Source: Bacillus cereus G9842 (lineage in GTDB: Bacteria > Bacillota > Bacilli > Bacillales > Bacillaceae_G). Taken from it: a DNA stretch of 64,000 nucleotides. The DNA lies in assembly GCF_000021305.1 (NCBI RefSeq), contig NC_011772.1:2704001-2768000 (forward strand), read 5' to 3'. The position numbers and the translations under genes are program-made. Below the pieces are notes generated by a model. It did no database searches. It was not told the origin of the DNA and saw only the letters and a program-made list of their open reading frames with translations. Position 1 is the first letter of the stretch. The number at the start of each line of letters is the position of its first letter. Positions 26,215 through 34,707 of the stretch are shown here, one piece after another.

Positions 26215-27386
26215 CCGTTTAACACCCTTTCTGTAAAACGACTCAAACGAAGTGGTTCAATAGGAATAATTGTCTCTTTTTCATTTAATAACTCTTCAAT
26301 TACTTTCCCAGTAACTGCTGCAAGACTAATCCCATCCCCTTCATGTCCAGCGGCAATGAAATAATTCGGAATATGTTCCACTCGTGAAATAATCGGCAAA
26401 TGATCTTCTGTCCACGGACGTAAACCAGCGTAAGAACGAATTACCATCATATCTGCCATTTTCGGATAAAAGCGAATCGCTCTATTTGCGATACATTTAA
26501 TGACTTCATTGTTTATTCTCGTATGAAACCCTACAAATTCACGACTACTTCCAATTAAGAAATTTTGACTTTCAGTAGGCTCAAATACGAGCGCAACCCC
26601 GTATTTTTCAGTTAAAGCATCTACTTTTCTTTTTCCGCCAAATTTAGAAATTAAATAACCGAATTCCATTACTTTACGGCATCCTACATGTTGTTGCCTT
26701 GATGCTACTATAATATGCCCTTTTCTCGGTTCAATTGGTATATTTACATTTAACATCTGACCAATCTTAGGAGCCCACACACCGGCTGCATTTACAACTT
26801 GTTTTGCTGTAAAAGTACCATTCGTAGTTTCTACAACAAATGAACCATTCGTCTCTATTTTCATACTCTTTACTTCGGTCTGCTTAAAGGCTTTTGCGCC
26901 AAACTTTTGTGCCTCTGACAGAAGCGAGAAAGCAAGGAGATATGGATTCACAGTTGAATCCGTCGCACATTCTAAACCGCCTAATAAATCATCAGCAAAA
27001 AAAGGCGACTCTTCTCTTATATCTTGCCTATCAAGCATTCGAAACGGTAATCCAGCTTCTTTTTGCCGATCTACCCATTGCTGCGCAGCTTCCATCTCTT
27101 CGTCTGACTCACATACGAGAATACTTCCTGGTGCCCTATATTCAAATGAATGCTCTAATTTTTCACTTAAATCAGTTACTAATTTTTGACTTACTAAAGA
27201 CATTTGACTATCAAACCCTGGGTCTTTATCAATGGCCAAAATATTCCCATCACACCGTGAAGACGTCCCGCTGACAAATTCTCCTTTTTCAATGATTGTT
27301 ACGTCTCTTCCGTATTTTGAAGTGTAATAAGCGATAGAACACCCTATTATTCCACCACCTATAATTAAAACGTCGCAGTGCCTCAC
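26211..27386 (-). CDS. FAD-dependent amine oxidoreductase, probable D-hydroxyproline dehydrogenase catalytic subunit
   Basis: A 391-residue DAO-fold protein with dinucleotide-binding GGGIIGCSIAYYTSKYG (10-26), an RCDGN loop, and the C-terminal FAD motif IAAGHEGDGISLA. Family members oxidise D-amino acids or sarcosine. In this cluster the substrate should be cis-4-hydroxy-D-proline, giving the pyrroline carboxylate. Electron transfer is probably to the separate 2Fe-2S and NAD/FAD proteins encoded at 29337-31170. It is the first gene of the sigma-54-driven left operon. Confidence 0.88.
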   Translation of the reverse strand: MRHCDVLIIGGGIIGCSIAYYTSKYGRDVTIIEKGEFVSGTSSRCDGNILAIDKDPGFDSQMSLVSQKLVTDLSEKLEHSFEYRAPGSILVCESDEEMEAAQQWVDRQKEAGLPFRMLDRQDIREESPFFADDLLGGLECATDSTVNPYLLAFSLLSEAQKFGAKAFKQTEVKSMKIETNGSFVVETTNGTFTAKQVVNAAGVWAPKIGQMLNVNIPIEPRKGHIIVASRQQHVGCRKVMEFGYLISKFGGKRKVDALTEKYGVALVFEPTESQNFLIGSSREFVGFHTRINNEVIKCIANRAIRFYPKMADMMVIRSYAGLRPWTEDHLPIISRVEHIPNYFIAAGHEGDGISLAAVTGKVIEELLNEKETIIPIEPLRLSRFTERVLNG

Positions 27387-27427
27387 AATATACTCCTCCT
27401 TTCCCTAAACCTCTCACTTTCTTTTAT

Positions 27428-27442
27428 GCAATTGACGTGCCA
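27428..27442 (-). promoter_or_regulatory. sigma-54 promoter of the left hydroxyproline operon
   Basis: On the minus strand TGGCAC-GTCAA-TTGC is a perfect -24/-12 element, 42 bp upstream of the FAD oxidoreductase start. The divergent gene encodes a sigma-54 activator. Confidence 0.85.
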
Positions 27443-27566
27443 ATTCTGCACATATACAATTTCCATAAACAATATTTTTATTTGTAAAAATAATTCAAAT
27501 TTATAGTAAATAGGTGTATTATTTTTTTATCACTGTCAAATTTTTTATACATAACGGGAGGATATT

Positions 27567-29228
27567 ATGGCATTTTCATTTCCGACTATACAAGAGTTTT
27601 TGGAAAGTATTTTAATCGATCATACATGTAGCCTTAATCACATTAAGCAAGTAAACGGAAGGTTTTATTATCTCCCTTCTACTACAGAAGAATATAATTG
27701 CGCCATTATTTATGTAGATGACTCATTCACTGCATTAATTGACGCTTTTTCTTATGAATTAGCTGTTATCATCCTTAACGAAAACGATGAGCCGATATTC
27801 TGTATAACCTCTCAGCAAATGATTCCATTTCTTTATAAGTCCTACAATGAACTACAGTCATTTTATAACACCGTAATACAAACAACTGACTCTTCTGTTA
27901 CAGTCATTGATAGTAAAGAATGCGTTCGAACTTGGACAGATGGTGCTGAAAAAATATTTTCAGTCAACCATAATGAGATTATTGGGCAACCGATTACTCG
28001 TTTTTTTGATTATAAAGACTTGGAAATTTTACAATCTTTACATGATGGAAAAAATATAGTCGCTCAGTTCCATCAGCCTCGTCCCGATTTATTCGTATTA
28101 ATTAATTCAAATCCAGTTTATTGTAATGATGAAATTATAGGAGCAGTCGTTTCAGAAACAGATGTTACAAATCAAGTCGCTTTAAATGAAAAACTATTTA
28201 ATATGTCACATGAAATGCACCGTTTAGAACAAGAAGTGGCAAAGTATAAAGATGAATCCGATCCATTCCTTGCGATGAATGGGAAAAGTCCTGTTATACA
28301 AAGAACGATACAATTAGCTAGAAAAGTTTGTTCGGTGAAATCAACTGTTTTAATACTTGGGGAAAGCGGAGTTGGAAAAGAAGTATTTGCGAAAGCAATT
28401 CATGAAGCAAGTGAAGCAGCGAAGGCGCCTTTCATTTCGATTAACTGCGGGGCAATTCCAGAAGCTTTATTTGAAAGTGAATTATTCGGTTACGAGCGTG
28501 GGGCCTTTTCTGGAGCGAATAGTAAAGGGAAAAAAGGTAAAATCGAACTCGCACAAGGCGGTACTTTATTCCTCGATGAGATTGGCGAAATGCCGCTCGA
28601 TATGCAAGTAAAACTGTTACGTGTACTACAAGAACGAAAGTATTACCGAGTTGGCGGAGAAAAAGAAATTAATATTGATTTCCGCATTATCGCTGCTACA
28701 AATCGGGATTTACAAGAAGAAATGAGAAAAGGAACTTTCCGAGAAGATTTATATTATCGTTTAAATGTAGTTAGCCTGCATATTCCACCGCTGCGTGAAA
28801 GACGAGAGGATATTATCGAACTCACATACTCATTCTTAAACGATTTTTCGATCAACTATAACCGACCAATTCGTGACCTACCTTCAAGCATTATGCATGA
28901 ACTGCTTCATTACAATTGGCCAGGTAATATTCGCGAACTTCGAAACGTTGTTGAACGGCTTGTGGTATTCGCAACAGACGGAATTATAAAACAAGAATAT
29001 TTACCATTTCATACGACTGAAACTTTAGACAACCATACAGCTCATTCCCTATTACTCAGCAACAATAATACAATCCTTTCTTTACAAGAAGAGATGGATG
29101 AGCATGAGAAAAAAGTTATTGAAAAGGCTTTACGAATTTTAAATGGGAATAAATTAGAATGCGCAAAACAACTTGGCGTAACAAGGGCTACTTTATATAA
29201 CCGTTTAAAGAAACTCGGACTTCAATAA
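27567..29228 (+). CDS. sigma-54-dependent transcriptional activator
   Basis: A 553-residue enhancer-binding protein. A sensory N-terminus of about 100 residues is followed by a PAS-like domain (about 100-200, TVIDSKECVRTWTDGAEKIFS). The AAA+ core has Walker A GESGVGKE (265-272), the sigma-54 contact loop as GAFSGA (312-317, usually GAFTGA), and TLFLDEIGEM. The Fis-type HTH is at 530-552 (CAKQLGVTRATLYNRLKKL). It lies between two sigma-54 promoters that point away from it, so it should activate both operons on sensing hydroxyproline or a metabolite. GGGAGG precedes the ATG. Confidence 0.93.
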   Translation: MAFSFPTIQEFLESILIDHTCSLNHIKQVNGRFYYLPSTTEEYNCAIIYVDDSFTALIDAFSYELAVIILNENDEPIFCITSQQMIPFLYKSYNELQSFYNTVIQTTDSSVTVIDSKECVRTWTDGAEKIFSVNHNEIIGQPITRFFDYKDLEILQSLHDGKNIVAQFHQPRPDLFVLINSNPVYCNDEIIGAVVSETDVTNQVALNEKLFNMSHEMHRLEQEVAKYKDESDPFLAMNGKSPVIQRTIQLARKVCSVKSTVLILGESGVGKEVFAKAIHEASEAAKAPFISINCGAIPEALFESELFGYERGAFSGANSKGKKGKIELAQGGTLFLDEIGEMPLDMQVKLLRVLQERKYYRVGGEKEINIDFRIIAATNRDLQEEMRKGTFREDLYYRLNVVSLHIPPLRERREDIIELTYSFLNDFSINYNRPIRDLPSSIMHELLHYNWPGNIRELRNVVERLVVFATDGIIKQEYLPFHTTETLDNHTAHSLLLSNNNTILSLQEEMDEHEKKVIEKALRILNGNKLECAKQLGVTRATLYNRLKKLGLQ

Positions 29229-29281
29229 AGAATCAGTATGCACCAATCAGGCGTTTATAGGTAGCCCTCTCCCCTCTATAT

Positions 29282-29296
29282 TGGCATGATTTTTGC
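29282..29296 (+). promoter_or_regulatory. sigma-54 promoter of the right hydroxyproline operon
   Basis: TGGCAT-GATTT-TTGC has the exact -24/-12 spacing and lies 41 bp before the ATG at 29337. It matches the left promoter in all but the sixth base of the -24 box. Confidence 0.8.
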
Positions 29297-29336
29297 ATAT
29301 ATAATTTGTGCAAACCGAACTAGAGGAGGAATACAT

Positions 29337-29609
29337 ATGACAAATAAAAACAACTTAATCGTTTGTCGTTGTGAAGAGGTTACATATGGACAACTTCAAT
29401 CGACAATTGCTGAATATAACTGCTCGGCAAGAGAATTAAAACTAAGAACACGTGCTGGCATGGGATTTTGCGGTGGTCGCACATGCAGAATAATGATAGA
29501 TCGAATGATAGAAAATGCGAATCCTGACGTAACTCTTAATGAACTACCGTTAAAATATCAACCACCAATACGTGCAGTTACTTTTGGATCGGTAGGTGAA
29601 AGTAAATGA
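29337..29609 (+). CDS. BFD-type [2Fe-2S]-binding protein
   Basis: A 90-residue small protein with CRCEEVTYG near the N-terminus and GMGFCGGRTC, four cysteines in the bacterioferritin-associated ferredoxin/NirB pattern. The ATG at 29337 is used because AGAGGAGG lies upstream. Such domains are often fused to the FAD oxidoreductase of opine or hydroxyproline dehydrogenases; here it is a separate gene, first of a three-gene overlapping operon. Confidence 0.88.
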   Translation: MTNKNNLIVCRCEEVTYGQLQSTIAEYNCSARELKLRTRAGMGFCGGRTCRIMIDRMIENANPDVTLNELPLKYQPPIRAVTFGSVGESK

Positions 29610-29938
29610 ATAGAATTACACATCACCCTATTTTAGGTACTTTACAAAGTAGTGAGCGTATTACTTTTCAATTTAACGGTCATCAATACGAAGCATATGA
29701 ACATGAAACGATAGCTGCTGCCCTGTTAGCAAATGAAATACGGACATTAAGAGTTCATGAAGATAGCGGGACACCGCGAGGTATTTATTGTAATATCGGG
29801 CACTGTTCCGAATGCCGCGTGACAGTAAATAATCAAACAAATGTACGCGCATGCTTAACTGTTGTAGAAGAAAACATGGTTGTTGAAAGCGGGAAACAGC
29901 ATCCGAATATCGTGAGAGAGATGGTGAAAAAACGATGA
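29606..29938 (+). CDS. small 2Fe-2S ferredoxin-like subunit
   Basis: A 110-residue protein with plant-type 2Fe-2S ligands CNIGHCSEC and the later C of VRACLTVVE. It matches the N-terminal domain family of HcnA/SoxA-like dehydrogenase subunits. The start overlaps the upstream stop by 4 bp and the end overlaps the next gene by 4 bp, so the subunits are translationally coupled. It probably carries electrons between the catalytic FAD protein and the NAD/FAD subunit. Confidence 0.88.
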   Translation: MNRITHHPILGTLQSSERITFQFNGHQYEAYEHETIAAALLANEIRTLRVHEDSGTPRGIYCNIGHCSECRVTVNNQTNVRACLTVVEENMVVESGKQHPNIVREMVKKR

Positions 29939-31170
29939 GTGATGTAATTATCATTGGTGCAGGACCAGCGGGATTATCTGCTTCTATCTCTTGTGCTCGT
30001 TTCGGACTAAAAGTGCTCGTTATTGATGAATTTATGAAGCCGGGCGGGAGATTGTTAGGACAGTTGCATCAAGAGCCTACTGGAGAATGGTGGAACGGAA
30101 TAGAAGAATCGAAGCGACTTCATGAAGAAGCAGAATCACTTTCAGTACATATCAGGTGCGGTGTTTCGGTCTATAATTTAGATAAAGATGAAAACAATTG
30201 GTTTGTACATACTAATATCGGTACGTTAGAAGCACCGTTCGTACTACTTGCTACTGGTGCTGCGGAATATTCTATTCCCCTTCCAGGCTGGACACTTCCA
30301 GGAGTGATGTCAATTGGAGCAGCTCAAGTTATGACAAATGTTCATCGCGTGCAAGTTGGAAAAAAAGGAATCATTATTGGTGCTAACATTTTGTCTTTCG
30401 CCATTTTAAGTGAATTGCAATTAGCGGGAATTAAAGTAGATCATATTGTACTCCTTGAAAAAAGCGAGTTAAGTCAAAAAGCTGGTGAACCTGAAGAAGT
30501 TTTAAACTCTCTTTTAAATGCAGCACATCTCGCTCCTTCTGCTATTTTACGAATAGGTAGCCACTTTATGAAATATGATTGGATTCGAAAAGCTGGATTA
30601 ACATTCTATCCAAACAGCGGAATGAAAATAAACGGAACGCCACTTCACCTTCGGAAAGCAGCTCTTGAAATTATCGGAACAGATCAAGTTGAAGGTGTAC
30701 GTATTGCTAATATTGACTCTAAAGGAAATGTTATTAATGGATCAGAGAAAATATATGAAGCAGATTTTGTTTGTATTGCCGGGGGATTATACCCACTTGC
30801 CGAACTTGCAGCTGTAGCTGGTTGTCCCTTCCATTACATTTCAGAATTAGGCGGACACGTTCCTCTCCATTCCGAAACAATGGAAACCCCTCTTCCAGGT
30901 TTATTTGTAGCTGGCAATATTACAGGCATTGAAAGCGGAAAAATTGCGATGGCGCAAGGAACTGTTGCAGGTCTATCAATTGCTAAATATGCAGGTGAAC
31001 AACATGATATAGTCGACCAACAATTATATCACGCCATTCAAAACGTTCACTCTGTTCGTCAGAAAGCTGCAATTCAGTTTAATCCGATGGTAGATATCGG
31101 TAGACGAAAGATGAATGAAATTTGGCGTGATTATTCTTCTACATATGCACATACTAAAAAGAGCTGCTGA
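29935..31170 (+). CDS. FAD/NAD(P)-binding oxidoreductase, dehydrogenase alpha-type subunit
   Basis: A 411-residue pyridine-nucleotide-disulfide-oxidoreductase-fold protein with FAD motif IIGAGPAGLSASISCARFG (6-24), a second Rossmann segment (GKKGIIIGANILSFAILS), and C-terminal GLFVAGNITGIESGKIAMAQG. It resembles HcnB/OoxA-type subunits but lacks their BFD domain, which here is the separate protein at 29337. The likely role is to accept electrons from D-hydroxyproline oxidation. Confidence 0.87.
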   Translation: MSDVIIIGAGPAGLSASISCARFGLKVLVIDEFMKPGGRLLGQLHQEPTGEWWNGIEESKRLHEEAESLSVHIRCGVSVYNLDKDENNWFVHTNIGTLEAPFVLLATGAAEYSIPLPGWTLPGVMSIGAAQVMTNVHRVQVGKKGIIIGANILSFAILSELQLAGIKVDHIVLLEKSELSQKAGEPEEVLNSLLNAAHLAPSAILRIGSHFMKYDWIRKAGLTFYPNSGMKINGTPLHLRKAALEIIGTDQVEGVRIANIDSKGNVINGSEKIYEADFVCIAGGLYPLAELAAVAGCPFHYISELGGHVPLHSETMETPLPGLFVAGNITGIESGKIAMAQGTVAGLSIAKYAGEQHDIVDQQLYHAIQNVHSVRQKAAIQFNPMVDIGRRKMNEIWRDYSSTYAHTKKSC

Positions 31171-31192
31171 GATTATTCTCAACAGCTCTTTT
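31156..31192. terminator. terminator of the right hydroxyproline operon
   Basis: AAAAGAGCTG and CAGCTCTTTT enclose an inner GAG/CTC stem; it separates convergent genes. Confidence 0.75.
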
Positions 31193-31194
31193 CT

Positions 31195-31503
31195 CTACTC
31201 ATCCGAGTTATTAAATTTCGCTAATGCGTAAATACCTTCTTCATCATCTAATTCAAGCTGTAATCTCGCTGCGAATGAATTGACATTATATTCTCTTTCA
31301 AGCAATAAGCGTAATGCTTCGATTAAGTTTGCTTGAATTAAAATTTGCTGGCGACCATTTACCTCTACTTCCGCAGAGAAACCGTAGTCATCGTCATACA
31401 TGAGTTCAACTAACACTTCTTCTGGACCCACTTGTCTTTTTTCAGCTATATATACGCAAAGCGCATTTATTAATTCTTGTTCAGAAATTTTTATTGTTTC
31501 CAT
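31195..31503 (-). CDS. YxcD/DUF2653 family protein
   Basis: A 102-residue acidic protein with an N-terminal helix (ISEQELINALCVYIAEKRQVGPEEVLVELMYDDDYGFSAEV) typical of the YxcD family of unknown function. It starts inside the last 13 bp of the Tim44-like gene, so the two are coupled. A terminator shared with the convergent operon lies 3 bp downstream. Confidence 0.8.
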   Translation of the reverse strand: METIKISEQELINALCVYIAEKRQVGPEEVLVELMYDDDYGFSAEVEVNGRQQILIQANLIEALRLLLEREYNVNSFAARLQLELDDEEGIYALAKFNNSDE

Positions 31504-31940
31504 GCTACTTCATCTGCCTTCTTTTTACGTTGGTCTTTGAAGTATTTAAATGCACGAACTGCTAACATTACGATACCAGCCATTACTAACATATTTACCA
31601 TAAACGCTAATACAGAACCAAGAGCTCCCATATTTGCAAATAAGCTACCCATTAGTAAACCACCAAGACCACCTAGTAATAAACCTTTCATAAAGCTTCC
31701 TTTATTACTTTTTGGTGCTGTGTTTGTTGCTTTCGTTTTTGAATCTGGAGTCGTTTTTTGAGAATTTACATTTGAGTCTTTTTTGTTTAAATCAACTTTT
31801 GACTTTTGACCTGAACTTGGTGTAAATGATTTTTTACCAGATTTGTAACTTTTCGCTGCCGCATGATCTACGAACATAAAGCTGCTAGCCCCAAAGATAA
31901 CCATAAATGCTGTCATTACTGCTACAAGTTTTTTCAACAT
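31491..31940 (-). CDS. exported Tim44-like membrane protein
   Basis: A 149-residue protein with a signal-like N-terminus ending AAAKS, a Lys/Ser/Thr-rich low-complexity stretch (about 30-80), then a Gly-rich hydrophobic stretch LLLGGLGGLLMGSLFA and a second membrane segment (LAFMVNMLVMAGIVMLAVRAF). Homologues are often labelled preprotein translocase subunit Tim44 on weak similarity. The function is unknown. It is the first gene of a two-gene unit divergent from the DUF1836 regulator. Confidence 0.75.
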   Translation of the reverse strand: MLKKLVAVMTAFMVIFGASSFMFVDHAAAKSYKSGKKSFTPSSGQKSKVDLNKKDSNVNSQKTTPDSKTKATNTAPKSNKGSFMKGLLLGGLGGLLMGSLFANMGALGSVLAFMVNMLVMAGIVMLAVRAFKYFKDQRKKKADEVAWKQ

Positions 31941-32030
31941 ATTATATCCATTCTCCTTTTATATAGATATATGTGAAATCTATCTTTCTAGTAAATTCAG
32001 AATGATAGATTTGTTTTTAAGAACATTTTA

Positions 32031-32047
32031 AAGGTTCTTATGAACTT
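32031..32047. promoter_or_regulatory. palindromic operator, site 1
   Basis: AAGGTTC-TTAT-GAACTT. Read on the other strand it is AAGTTCATAAGAACCTT, almost identical to site 2 at 32160. It lies 91 bp upstream of the Tim44-like gene. A half-site (ATGAACTT) follows at 32053. Confidence 0.6.
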
Positions 32048-32159
32048 ATTATATGAACTTTTGTTGAAATATGCAAGTATTATTTACTTCCGACAGTTTG
32101 GTGACAAAGGAAAATTTAAGCAAAACAGAATTGACTTTAAATGAAACAAAACATATTAT

Positions 32160-32175
32160 AAGTTCATAAGAACTT
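32160..32175. promoter_or_regulatory. palindromic operator, site 2
   Basis: AAGTTC-ATAA-GAACTT, a perfect 6-bp dyad 24 bp upstream of the DUF1836 gene and overlapping its likely promoter. Being the same sequence as site 1, it suggests the regulator controls both divergent units. Confidence 0.6.
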
Positions 32176-32198
32176 TTTATTATTTTGGAGGTGAAAAG

Positions 32199-32963
32199 AT
32201 GGAAACATTTCATCTCACACGAAACGAAATGGCTACCCTTCTTCTATCACTAAGAGGATGGAATACGAAAAAGCCTCTCGGTATTTTACAAGAAGCTTGG
32301 GCAAAGTCACATAAAAAAGATATTGAAAGCGGACAAAGCGTTACAGCTTTTATTACTACCGCACTTTCACCTATTTTTGAAAAGCTGATTAAAATTGACG
32401 ATACTGATGTCGGTTTTTCTTTAAATGAAATAGTTGCGCTTGGCAATCAGATTGAAAACACAAGTTTCTCTGTAACTGCTATGCAAAACTGGGTGAAACG
32501 AGATATAAAAGAAATGATTGGCTCTCCTCAAAAAGGGAAAAAATATTCAATTGAACAAGCAGCCTTACTATTTATTGTCGAAGATTTAAAAACAGCACTT
32601 GATTTTGAATCCATTCGTAAGCTATTACGCCTTATTGTAAATGACCCAGCCGATCGAAGTGATGATTTAATCAATCCTGTTCATTTATATGTAGCATACT
32701 CTTCTCTATTTGAAGAACTCAATCAAGGGAATTGCTTACAATTAAATGCAACAGATACCGTTCATACAATTGAAAACATTGTAAAAGAAAAAGCTGATAA
32801 AATCGCAAGCAAGTTCGATCAAATTAATAACGAACAACGCGAAGCAATTCGTAACGCTATTATCATTGCGACCCTTTCTGTACATACCGCTTATGTACAA
32901 ATGTTAGCAAAGCGTTACGTAACAGCAACTTTATTTTTACAGAACTTAGATGTGAAGCCTTAA
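32199..32963 (+). CDS. DUF1836 family transcriptional regulator
   Basis: A 254-residue protein. Residues about 70-140 hold a MerR-like winged-helix segment (FSVTAMQNWVKRDIKEMIGSPQKGKKYSIEQAALLFIVEDLK), the DUF1836 core. The rest is helical. B. subtilis YkrK, of this family, represses a membrane-protease gene. Here the regulator faces an exported protein pair across two identical palindromes, so repression of those genes and of itself is likely. GGAGG precedes the ATG. Confidence 0.8.
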   Translation: METFHLTRNEMATLLLSLRGWNTKKPLGILQEAWAKSHKKDIESGQSVTAFITTALSPIFEKLIKIDDTDVGFSLNEIVALGNQIENTSFSVTAMQNWVKRDIKEMIGSPQKGKKYSIEQAALLFIVEDLKTALDFESIRKLLRLIVNDPADRSDDLINPVHLYVAYSSLFEELNQGNCLQLNATDTVHTIENIVKEKADKIASKFDQINNEQREAIRNAIIIATLSVHTAYVQMLAKRYVTATLFLQNLDVKP

Positions 32964-32994
32964 AAAATAGGAGCAGAAATGCTTCTATTTTTTT
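32963..32994 (+). terminator. terminator of the DUF1836 gene
   Basis: AAATAGGAGCA-GAAA-TGCTTCTATTT (one wobble pair) plus T-run directly at the stop codon. Confidence 0.75.
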
Positions 32995-33001
32995 ATAACG
33001 G

Positions 33002-33049
33002 AAACAAGCATCCACCTGTTATATATTTCGAACAGGTGGATGCTTGTTT
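33002..33049. terminator. second, very stable hairpin
   Basis: AACAAGCATCCACCTGTT pairs with AACAGGTGGATGCTTGTT (18 bp, GC-rich) and is followed by TTTTC. It backs up the terminator at 32963. Confidence 0.8.
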
Positions 33050-33155
33050 TTCTAGGTATTAATTATGAAAAATTGTAAGCGCCTATTATTAATTCAAAAA
33101 TGATTATTTCATTCTATTAAATTCCGGACAAATTTTCTCGATAAATTTAATTCCT

Positions 33156-34562
33156 TCATCTTTGTAACTCTTTACAAATTTCGATTTGAGCTTTTGAGCT
33201 ATTAGCAAAACTTAACCAACCCTGTCTCACATTACTAATGTTTTCAGTTACCAAAAGCTCAACGATATCTAGATGTGAAACATTCGTTGTTATCGGTTTA
33301 TTTATACCATTAACTTTAGCACCTGACATATATTTAGCAATCTCAGGGTTTAATTCAAAAGCAAAATCAATTACAGTAGAACCTTGCGGTAATTTCACGG
33401 AATCTAACTTAGGAGTAAATGCTACAATGTTATCTTGGAATAGTTCATATGATACTAAATCATAAAATTCAATCGCATCTTGAGTTACTAGATCATTTGT
33501 CTTAATAAAATGATCCATCAATTTATGAATTATATTTTGCATATCCTTATCAGTTATACTTTTTGTAAGAATATGAAATACCCCTTTATATCGTATCTCC
33601 TGATTTATTTTTGTTTCAATACATATCACTATTTCATGGTTATTGATCACCACTTTGGTCTTTAAGTATTTGTTTAATACATCACTTTCACTTTCAATTG
33701 CTATGTTATCTTCAAATTGATGAGGAATTGGTTTGTACAGTTGATGTATAATCCCTAATATTTTATAACAGTCTAAATTACTTGAGACTGTTATGATTAT
33801 TTTTGACACCGCTGTAATGTCTTGAATATCTTGGAGACGAGAATAAGCTGTATAAATAGGGATTACTTCATAGTCCACTTCAAATATTAAAGTTCGATTC
33901 AGAAAATTTTTTATATCTAGCCTTATGTTTTGAGACAACTCCTCTAATAACTTAACATAATTTTGTAAAAGTATTTTCATTCCCTTATATTTAGAATGAT
34001 TAAGATAATAAAAACCTAAATCTTCTAACTCGTGTTGAATATGAAATAGCCCCAGCCTTTTACAAATCGGAGCGAAAATTTTGAGTGTTTCATTTGCATA
34101 AGGAACTTGTTTCTTTACAGCTTTCACCTGTAAAGTCCTCATATTATGTAGACGATCTATCACTTTTATAATAGCCACTCTGATATCTCCATGTGTAGCT
34201 AACAATAATTTCTTTAAATTTATTGCTTCATACTCTTCTTTATTAGGGATTTGTTTTTTATCAATTTTAGTTAACCCTTCTACAATATCTGCCACTTTTT
34301 TACCGAATATATTACGTACATACTCAATTGTATAATCTGTATCCTCCACCACATCATGTAGTAATGCTGCAACTAAAGTTATAATATCTGCCTTACAATC
34401 TAACAAAATTTCTGTAACTGCAAATGGATGAGTAATATACGGCTCACCCGAAACGCGAAATTGCCCTTCATGAGCTTTCTCAGAAACTAATATAGCTTTA
34501 AGTAATTGTTCTAATTCTGCTTTATGTAGATATGAGGCCTTTTCTAATAATTTCTTTTTCAT
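33156..34562 (-). CDS. Rel-like HD hydrolase with degenerate synthetase domain and TGS
   Basis: A 468-residue RelA/SpoT homologue. The (p)ppGpp hydrolase HD domain is intact: ITHPFAV (His45), ALLHDVVEDTDY (His69-Asp70), VIDRLHNMRTL (Asp136, Asn140). The synthetase region survives only as fragments (ITVSSNLDCYKILGIIHQLYKPIP), with the usual Lys/Arg and EVQIRT residues lost. A TGS domain follows (about 384-440, LPQGSTVIDFAFELN). It is about 270 residues shorter than the housekeeping Rel and lacks ACT. It should hydrolyse, not make, alarmone. The ribosome-binding site is weak. The HD nucleotidase gene lies 145 bp upstream on the same strand. Confidence 0.85.
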   Translation of the reverse strand: MKKKLLEKASYLHKAELEQLLKAILVSEKAHEGQFRVSGEPYITHPFAVTEILLDCKADIITLVAALLHDVVEDTDYTIEYVRNIFGKKVADIVEGLTKIDKKQIPNKEEYEAINLKKLLLATHGDIRVAIIKVIDRLHNMRTLQVKAVKKQVPYANETLKIFAPICKRLGLFHIQHELEDLGFYYLNHSKYKGMKILLQNYVKLLEELSQNIRLDIKNFLNRTLIFEVDYEVIPIYTAYSRLQDIQDITAVSKIIITVSSNLDCYKILGIIHQLYKPIPHQFEDNIAIESESDVLNKYLKTKVVINNHEIVICIETKINQEIRYKGVFHILTKSITDKDMQNIIHKLMDHFIKTNDLVTQDAIEFYDLVSYELFQDNIVAFTPKLDSVKLPQGSTVIDFAFELNPEIAKYMSGAKVNGINKPITTNVSHLDIVELLVTENISNVRQGWLSFANSSKAQIEICKELQR

Positions 34563-34707
34563 AATTTCATCTTCATCACGTTAATTTTCTATAAAAATTT
34601 TATTAACATTATAATTCGTTATTTGAAAGTGAAGTACCTGTCTAGGTGATAAGAGAATATTCATTTTGTCTATTCCCCACAAAGCATTTTGAAGTTTCAA
34701 AATCAAC

